DNA from: Streptomyces sp. SID12488 | GTDB taxonomy: Bacteria > Actinomycetota > Actinomycetes > Streptomycetales > Streptomycetaceae | Direction of reading: 5' to 3' | Assembly (NCBI RefSeq): GCF_010548275.1 | Contig: NZ_JAAGLT010000011.1 | Location: forward strand, 186,001-250,000 | Length of the DNA stretch: 64,000 nucleotides | Shown: positions 59,541-64,000 of the stretch, one piece after another | Position numbering within the stretch: the stretch's first letter is position 1 | Layout: each line of letters starts with the position of its first letter | The notes under the pieces: model-generated | The model's input: only the letters and a program-made list of their open reading frames with translations | The model's database searches: none | Told to the model about the DNA's origin: nothing | Position numbers and translations under genes: made by a program

Positions 59541-60179
59541 TCACGGTGCCGGGCGGTCCAGGGACTCGTCCAGCAGGGTCGCCCACTGGGCCACCACCCG
59601 GTCCCTGCGTCCGCCGTCGTCCGTGAGCAGGTTCGCCAGGCCCAGGCCCCGGGACATGTCCAGCAGGCCCTGCACCGTCTCCCGTACGCCCGCCCGTGAC
59701 TCGTCGGCGCCCAGCAGTTCTACGGCGATACGGTGTGTCTCGCGACCCACTCGGCCCTCCAGCTCGGTGACACGCGGGCGCAGTTGCTCCTCGTTCGAGG
59801 CGGCCACCCAGAGGTGGAGGGCGGCGCGGAAGAGGGGGCCGGTGTAGAGGTCGACCAGGGCCGCGACCACCGCGCGGCGGTCGGCGGCGCCCTCGGGGAA
59901 GAGGGCGCGCAGGGCGGTGGACCGCTCCTCGGCGACGTACTCGACGGCGGCCGTGAACAGGTCCTCGCGGGTCGGGAAGTGGTGCTGGGCGGCGCCCCGG
60001 GACACGCCCGCGCGTTCCGCGACGACGGAGACCGTGGAGCCGGCCCAGCCGTGTTCGGCGAGGCAGGCCACGGCGGCCTCCAGCAGACGCTGGCGGGTCG
60101 CCCGGCTGCGGTCCTGCTTGGGTTCGCGTCTTGATTGGCGCTTCGGTTCGCGTCTTGGTTCGCGTGTCAAAGCGTCCAT
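59541..60179 (-). CDS. TetR-family transcriptional regulator
   Basis: 212 residues. A basic N-terminus (EPRREPKRQSRREPKQDRSRATRQ) leads to the TetR HTH: RLLEAAVACLAEHGWAGSTVSVVAERAGVSRGAAQHHFPTREDLFTAAVEYV. The ligand domain is helical with no known signature. It is the last gene of the ACAD-ligase-ECH unit; its ATG overlaps the ECH stop by 13 bases. It probably controls that operon, and could be a candidate for the CTGACG regulon further left, although no such site occurs in this operon. Confidence 0.9.
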   Translation of the reverse strand: MDALTREPRREPKRQSRREPKQDRSRATRQRLLEAAVACLAEHGWAGSTVSVVAERAGVSRGAAQHHFPTREDLFTAAVEYVAEERSTALRALFPEGAADRRAVVAALVDLYTGPLFRAALHLWVAASNEEQLRPRVTELEGRVGRETHRIAVELLGADESRAGVRETVQGLLDMSRGLGLANLLTDDGGRRDRVVAQWATLLDESLDRPAP

Positions 60180-60922
60180 ACCGGGTCCCGTCGTTCGAGG
60201 AAGGCTGTCATCCCCTCGCGGGCCTCGGCGGAGGCGAACAGCCGTGCCGACAGGGCGGTCAGCTCGCTGGTGTCCCGGTCGAAGATCTCCAGCACCTTAG
60301 CCGTGAGCAGCCTCTTCGTCTCTGCCAGAGCGCCCGGCGCCGCCCTGCGCAGCCCGTCGAGGATCGGCTCCAGGGCCGCGTCGACGTCCTCGGCCGCCTC
60401 CGTGAGCAGGCCGGTACGGGCCGCCTCCACGGCGTCGAAACGGGCGCCGGTGAGGTAGTGGCGGGCGGCGGCTCGGGGGTCGATGCGGGGGAGCAGCGGC
60501 ATCGAGATGACGGCGGGCGCCACCCCGATCCGTACCTCGGTGAACGCGAACGACGTCTCCGGTCCGCCGATCGCGAGGTCGCACGCGCCCAGCAGGCCGA
60601 GGCCGCCCGCCCGTACATGTCCGGTCACCCGTGCGACCACCGGTTTCGGCAGTTCCAGCAGCTGCCGGAGCAGACCGACGAAGGCCGCCGGGTCGGGCGG
60701 CTGCTTCAGGTCCGCGCCCGCGCAGAACGTGTTCCCGGTGTGGGTGAGGACGACCGCGCGTACGGCCGGGTCCTTGCCGCAGTCCGTGAGCGCGTCCGCC
60801 AGACCCCGCACCAGATGCGCGGACAGGGCGTTGCGGGTCGCGGGCGCGTCCAGGGTGAGTGTGGCGATGCCACGCGCGCGCGTGGAGGTCACTGCCGGTT
60901 CCGGTGTCGGTGTCGGTGTCAA
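60167..60922 (-). CDS. Enoyl-CoA hydratase/isomerase
   Basis: 251 residues from a TTG at 60922 that overlaps the ligase stop (TTGA) and has GGGAGA five bases upstream; a GTG at 60892 is the alternative. Crotonase marks: IATLTLDAPATRNALSAHLVRGL, VVLTHTGNTFCAGADLKQP, KPVVARVTGHVRAGGLGLLGACDLAIG, FAFTEVRIGVAPAVISMPLLPRIDPRAA, with the E of TEVRIGV at the first catalytic position. Part of the operon with the ligase and TetR genes. Confidence 0.9.
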   Translation of the reverse strand: MTPTPTPEPAVTSTRARGIATLTLDAPATRNALSAHLVRGLADALTDCGKDPAVRAVVLTHTGNTFCAGADLKQPPDPAAFVGLLRQLLELPKPVVARVTGHVRAGGLGLLGACDLAIGGPETSFAFTEVRIGVAPAVISMPLLPRIDPRAAARHYLTGARFDAVEAARTGLLTEAAEDVDAALEPILDGLRRAAPGALAETKRLLTAKVLEIFDRDTSELTALSARLFASAEAREGMTAFLERRDPVWTL

Positions 60923-62487
60923 GACTTCTCCCTCAGTCGGCGGCGCAGGATCTTGCCCGAGGCGGCCCTGGGTACGCCGTCGATGAAGGTGACCTGCCGG
61001 ACGCGCTTGTACGGGGCGACGCGCTCGGCGACGTACATCATGACCTCTCCTTCGGAGAGGTCGGTGGCGGACGGCTGGCGGACCACGTACGCGTGCGGGA
61101 CCTCGTTGTTGTCCTCGTTGTAGACGCCGATGACGGCCGCGTCGGCGATCCCGGGATGTGTGAGGAGCAGGGCTTCGAGTTCGGCGGGGGCCACCTGGAA
61201 GCCCTTGTACTTGATGAGTTCCTTGACGCGGTCCAGGACGAACAGCCAGCCGTCGTCGTCGACGCGGCCGACGTCCCCGGTGTGCAGCCAGCCGTCGGTG
61301 TCGATCATCGCGGCCGTCGCCTCGGGGTTCCCGAGGTAGCCCTTCATCACCTGGGGGCCGCGGATGGCGATCTCGCCGGCCTCGTCGGCGTCGGCGTCCC
61401 GGTCGGGGTCGTCGAGGGAGAGGATCCGCATCTCGGTGTTCGGGAGGAGCTTGCCGACCGTCCCGGGAGGGGCGGCGCGCATGTCGTCCAGGGGGACGAC
61501 GTGGGTGCCCGGGGACAGTTCCGTCATGCCGTACGCCTGGCCGAGCGGGGGCAGCCCGAGCCGCTCCGAGCAGGCGGCGGCGAGCGCCGCGTCCAGGGGA
61601 GCGGCGGAGCTGATGATGTACTCCAGGGACGACAGGTCGTGGTTCGCGACCGCCGGGTGCTTGGCGAGGGCGAGGACGATCGGCGGGGCCACGAACAGGC
61701 CGGTGATGCGGTGCTTCTCGATGGCCGCGAGGAACGTGTCGAGGTCGAAGCGCGGCAGGACGACGACGGCTGCGCCCTGCTTGAGGGGCATGTTCATGAG
61801 GGCGGTCAGCCCGTAGATGTGAAAAAACGGCAATACCGCCAGGATGCGGTCGCCCGGGGTCACGGACACGCACTGCGCGAGCTGTTCGAGGTTCGTGGCG
61901 ACGGACTGGTGCGTGAGCATCACGCCCTTGGGGATGCCGGTCGTCCCGGAGGAGTACGGGAGGGCCGCCACATCCTCTGCCGGGTCGATGTCGATCTCCG
62001 GGTCGGGCGCGGTCGAGGCGAGCATGTCGATGAGCGAGCGGTGCCCGGGCGCGCTGTCGCAGACGAAGATCTCCCGTACGCCGCCCGCCCGTTCGGCCGC
62101 CTCGCGGGCCGCCTCCAGAAGTGGTGAGACGGTGACGATCCAGTTGGCGCCCGAGTCGCGCAGCTGCTTCGCGAACTCCTCGGCGGTGGCGAGCGGATGC
62201 ACGGTCGTGACGGTGGCACCCGCGCGCGTGGCGGCGTAGAAGGCGGTCGGGAACGCGATCGTGTTCGGGCTGTGCAGGGCGAGGACATCGCCCTTGCGGA
62301 CGCCCGCCTCGGCGAGTCCGGCGGCCATCCGCCGGTGGAAACGGTCCAGTTGGTCGTACGTGAGGGTGGTGCCGTCGACGCCGTCGACGAGGGCGGGCGC
62401 GTCGCCGAACTCGGCGGCCCGGCCCAACACCGCCTCGTGGATGGGGAGATCGACGGGTTCGACGTCTGCGTACTCGCTGCGGAACAT
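60919..62487 (-). CDS. 4-Coumarate/cinnamate:CoA ligase
   Basis: 522 residues, ANL family. PYSSGTTGIPKGVMLTH (P-loop), FFHIYGLTALMN, QAYGMTELSPGTH, HTGDVGRVDDDGWLFVLDRVKELIKYKGFQVAPAELE, and PRAASGKILRR (A10 Lys). The sequence is very close to S. coelicolor ScCCL (SCO4383), which activates cinnamate and 4-coumarate, and the N-terminus MFRSEYADVEPVDLPIHEAVLG is shared. ATG at 62487 follows GGAGGAA. Operon order ACAD-ligase-ECH-TetR. Confidence 0.95.
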   Translation of the reverse strand: MFRSEYADVEPVDLPIHEAVLGRAAEFGDAPALVDGVDGTTLTYDQLDRFHRRMAAGLAEAGVRKGDVLALHSPNTIAFPTAFYAATRAGATVTTVHPLATAEEFAKQLRDSGANWIVTVSPLLEAAREAAERAGGVREIFVCDSAPGHRSLIDMLASTAPDPEIDIDPAEDVAALPYSSGTTGIPKGVMLTHQSVATNLEQLAQCVSVTPGDRILAVLPFFHIYGLTALMNMPLKQGAAVVVLPRFDLDTFLAAIEKHRITGLFVAPPIVLALAKHPAVANHDLSSLEYIISSAAPLDAALAAACSERLGLPPLGQAYGMTELSPGTHVVPLDDMRAAPPGTVGKLLPNTEMRILSLDDPDRDADADEAGEIAIRGPQVMKGYLGNPEATAAMIDTDGWLHTGDVGRVDDDGWLFVLDRVKELIKYKGFQVAPAELEALLLTHPGIADAAVIGVYNEDNNEVPHAYVVRQPSATDLSEGEVMMYVAERVAPYKRVRQVTFIDGVPRAASGKILRRRLREKS

Positions 62488-62545
62488 GGTTCCTCCTCGC
62501 GCGATACCGTGCCGGTCGGGCCGCGTACGGTCGAGCTGTGCCGGG

Positions 62546-63712
62546 TCAGTACGACTTGGGCAGGCCCAGGGTCTGGTGGGAGACGTAGTTGAGAATCATC
62601 TCCCGGCTCACCGGAGCAATACGAGCCACGCGGGCGACCGTTATCAACGAGGCGAGCCCGAACTCCCGGGTGAGGCCGTTCCCGCCGAGGGTGTGCACGG
62701 CCTGGTCGACGGCCTTCACACAGGCCTCGCCGGCCGCGTACTTGGCCATGTTGGCCGCCTCGCCCGCGCCGACGTCGTCACCGGCGTCGTACAGCGCGGC
62801 GGCCTTCTGCATCATCAGGCGGGCCAGTTCGAGCTCGATGTGCGCCTGGGCGAGCGGATGCGCGACGGCCTGGTGGGCGCCGATGGGCTCCTTCCAGACG
62901 GTGCGCTCCTTGGCGTACCGGACGGCCGTGTCCAGCGCGTACCGCCCGATGCCGATGGCGAACGCGGCCGTCATGATGCGCTCCGGGTTGAGGCCGGCGA
63001 AGAGCTGGAGCAGCCCGGCGTCCTCGTCGCCGACGAGCGCGCCGACGGGCAGCCGTACGTCGTCGAGGGTCAGCTCGAACTGCTTCTCCGGGGACTCGAT
63101 GTCCATGTCGATCCGGCGCCTGGTGAAGCCTTCGGCGTCGCGCGGGACGATGAACAGACAGGGCTTGAGGCGACCGGTACGGGAGTCCTCTGCTCGGCCG
63201 ACGATGAGGACCGCGTCCGCGATGTCGACGCCCGAGATGAACACCTTGCGGCCGGTCAGGAGCCAGTCGCCGGTGTCCGGGTCGCGGCGGGCGGTGGTGG
63301 TGATGCGGTGGCTGTTGGAGCCGGCGTCGGGTTCGGTGATGCCGAAGGCCATCGTGCGGGTGCCGTCGGCGATTCCGGGGAGCCAGTCCTGTTTCTGGGT
63401 GTCCGTGCCGAAGCGGGCGATCACGGTGCCGCAGATCGCCGGGGAGACGACCAGCATGAGAAGGGGGCAACCTGCGGCGCCCAACTCTTCGAGGACGATG
63501 GAGAGTTCGGCTATGCCGCCGCCTCCGCCGCCGTAGGTCTCGGGGAGGTTGGCGCCCAGGTAGCCGAGTTTGGCGGCGTCGGACCAGAGTTCGTCCGTGT
63601 GGCGGCCGTCGGCGACGACTTGGGTCATGTAGGCGCGGCCGTAGCGATTGCCGAGGGCGGCTACTGCGGTGCGGAGTGCTTTGTGCTCTTCGGATTCGAT
63701 CATCGCGGTCAT
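62546..63712 (-). CDS. Acyl-CoA dehydrogenase
   Basis: 388 residues. ACAD marks: LGYLGANLPETYGGGGGGIAELSIVLEELG, TMAFGITEPDAGSNSHRITTTARRD, WLLTGRKVFISGVDIADAVLIVGRA, MTAAFAIGIGRYALDTAVRYAKERTVWKEPIGAHQAVAHPLAQAHIELELARLM, VHTLGGNGLTREFGLASLITVARVARIAPVSREMILNYVSHQTLGLP. Soluble, full length. The first gene of the operon, 59 bases before the ligase. It lies 107 bases after the carboxylase gene at the right edge, and all are on the minus strand. Confidence 0.93.
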   Translation of the reverse strand: MTAMIESEEHKALRTAVAALGNRYGRAYMTQVVADGRHTDELWSDAAKLGYLGANLPETYGGGGGGIAELSIVLEELGAAGCPLLMLVVSPAICGTVIARFGTDTQKQDWLPGIADGTRTMAFGITEPDAGSNSHRITTTARRDPDTGDWLLTGRKVFISGVDIADAVLIVGRAEDSRTGRLKPCLFIVPRDAEGFTRRRIDMDIESPEKQFELTLDDVRLPVGALVGDEDAGLLQLFAGLNPERIMTAAFAIGIGRYALDTAVRYAKERTVWKEPIGAHQAVAHPLAQAHIELELARLMMQKAAALYDAGDDVGAGEAANMAKYAAGEACVKAVDQAVHTLGGNGLTREFGLASLITVARVARIAPVSREMILNYVSHQTLGLPKSY

Positions 63713-63748
63713 CAGGGGTCCTCAGGGGGAGGGGGGTCGGTTGTGTGA

Positions 63749-63825
63749 TGAGTGCGGGCCCGTTGTGGCTTGTCGCGCCCACGCGGCGGTAGCCGCAAAT
63801 TGAACACAGACCCGCGCCCCTAGGT
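63749..63825. repeat. Dispersed Streptomyces intergenic repeat, copy 4 (long variant)
   Basis: GTGCGGGCCCGTTGTGGCTT, GTCGCGCCCACGCGGCGGTA, GCCGCAAATTGAACACAGAC and CCGCGCCCCTAGG. The last bases overlap the stop of the carboxylase gene. Confidence 0.75.
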
Positions 63826-64000
63826 CTGATCCACTACTGCCAGCAACACGCCGACCTCTACCTGTTGCCCAGGTGTGGCGTGAAGGGCCGTGAGCGTGCC
63901 CGTCGCGGGAGCGGCGATCTTGTGTTCCATCTTCATCGCCTCCAGCCACAGGAGGGGCTGTCCGGCCTGTACGGGGGCTCCCACCGCCAAGCCCTCCGCC
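63820..64000 (-). CDS. Biotin carboxylase/carrier subunit of acyl-CoA carboxylase, C-terminal end only
   Basis: The last 59 codons are inside the window: AEGLAVGAPVQAGQPLLWLEAMKMEHKIAAPATGTLTALHATPGQQVEVGVLLAVVDQT. The EAMKMEH motif carries the biotinyl Lys. This is the BCCP end of an acyl-CoA (acetyl-, propionyl- or longer) carboxylase alpha subunit, the rest lying beyond the right edge. The stop TAG is at 63822-63820. Its position upstream of the ACAD operon suggests a joint role in acyl-CoA catabolism. Confidence 0.9.
   Translation of the reverse strand, partial: AEGLAVGAPVQAGQPLLWLEAMKMEHKIAAPATGTLTALHATPGQQVEVGVLLAVVDQT

Noticed and set aside
60167..61873. 568-codon version of the enoyl-CoA hydratase gene
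   Set aside because: The upstream part overlaps the CoA ligase in another frame; the TTG at 60922 with a ribosome site gives a normal hydratase length.
1..64000. tRNA genes, CRISPR arrays, insertion sequences, prophage or integrase genes
   Set aside because: None recognised by eye. No transposase or integrase motifs, direct-repeat arrays or cloverleaf TPsiC signatures were seen; a tRNA scan would settle the RNA part.

Overview
The window is high-GC chromosomal DNA of a Streptomyces species. Support comes from third-position GC bias, GTG and TTG starts, rare in-frame TTA codons, an HTH/DUF397 pair, a SARP-free but NsdA-like regulator, DmdR1, and a 4-coumarate/cinnamate:CoA ligase close to the S. 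coelicolor enzyme SCO4383. The right part (about 31.5-64 kb) looks syntenic with the S. coelicolor SCO4402-to-SCO4381 core region; the left 27 kb looks more accessory. I saw no tRNA, rRNA, CRISPR array, insertion sequence or prophage.

Layout. 1-2 kb: a pertussis-toxin-S1-like secreted ADP-ribosyltransferase overlapping a second secreted protein that runs off the left edge, plus a small broken secreted-peptide gene. 2.5-4.9 kb: WhiJ-type HTH plus DUF397 pair, a small unknown protein and a PNPOx-family protein. 4.8-26.6 kb: a scattered acyl-CoA catabolic regulon of five divergent or tandem units: DUF35 OB-fold protein, flavin monooxygenase, ADP-forming-type acyl-CoA synthetase, enoyl-CoA hydratase, flavin reductase, Zn-alcohol dehydrogenase, three acyl-CoA dehydrogenases, SDR, cyclase, amidohydrolase and AMP-forming CoA ligase. 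Seven copies of a 15-bp palindrome related to CTGACGGACCGTCAG lie in the promoter regions of these genes, so one regulator (not encoded nearby) probably controls them all. Two of the genes carry TTA codons, which adds likely bldA control. Interspersed are an orphan antitoxin, two MFS exporters, a GlxA-family regulator and an anti-sigma-type ATPase.

26.5-33 kb: EF-hand protein, STAS anti-anti-sigma factor, a sigma/anti-sigma pair, an AAA ATPase, purU and an SCO4402-family protein. 33-41.3 kb: a branched-chain-type solute-binding lipoprotein, a proline/glutamine-rich membrane protein with repeated ATQ motifs, an NsdA-like regulator, a primase/polymerase-like protein and an ABC exporter.

41.4-47.4 kb holds the best candidate for an undescribed system: four closely packed co-directional genes for a TPR protein, a 1446-residue CHAT protease-STAND ATPase-TPR protein, a 54-residue acidic protein and a three-helix membrane protein. 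The arrangement resembles bacterial conflict or regulated cell-death modules in which a sensor NTPase activates a protease that acts on a small or membrane partner.

47.6-64 kb: an alpha/beta hydrolase lacking the usual nucleophilic serine, dmdR1 with a long antisense reading frame, SIS, PAS/GAF and GNAT proteins, a Tat-type GH74 xyloglucanase, a short transcription unit with a 12-codon mini-gene and strong hairpin, a lipoprotein, citrate synthase, pdxH, and a TetR/enoyl-CoA hydratase/CoA ligase/acyl-CoA dehydrogenase operon next to the end of a biotin-dependent acyl-CoA carboxylase.
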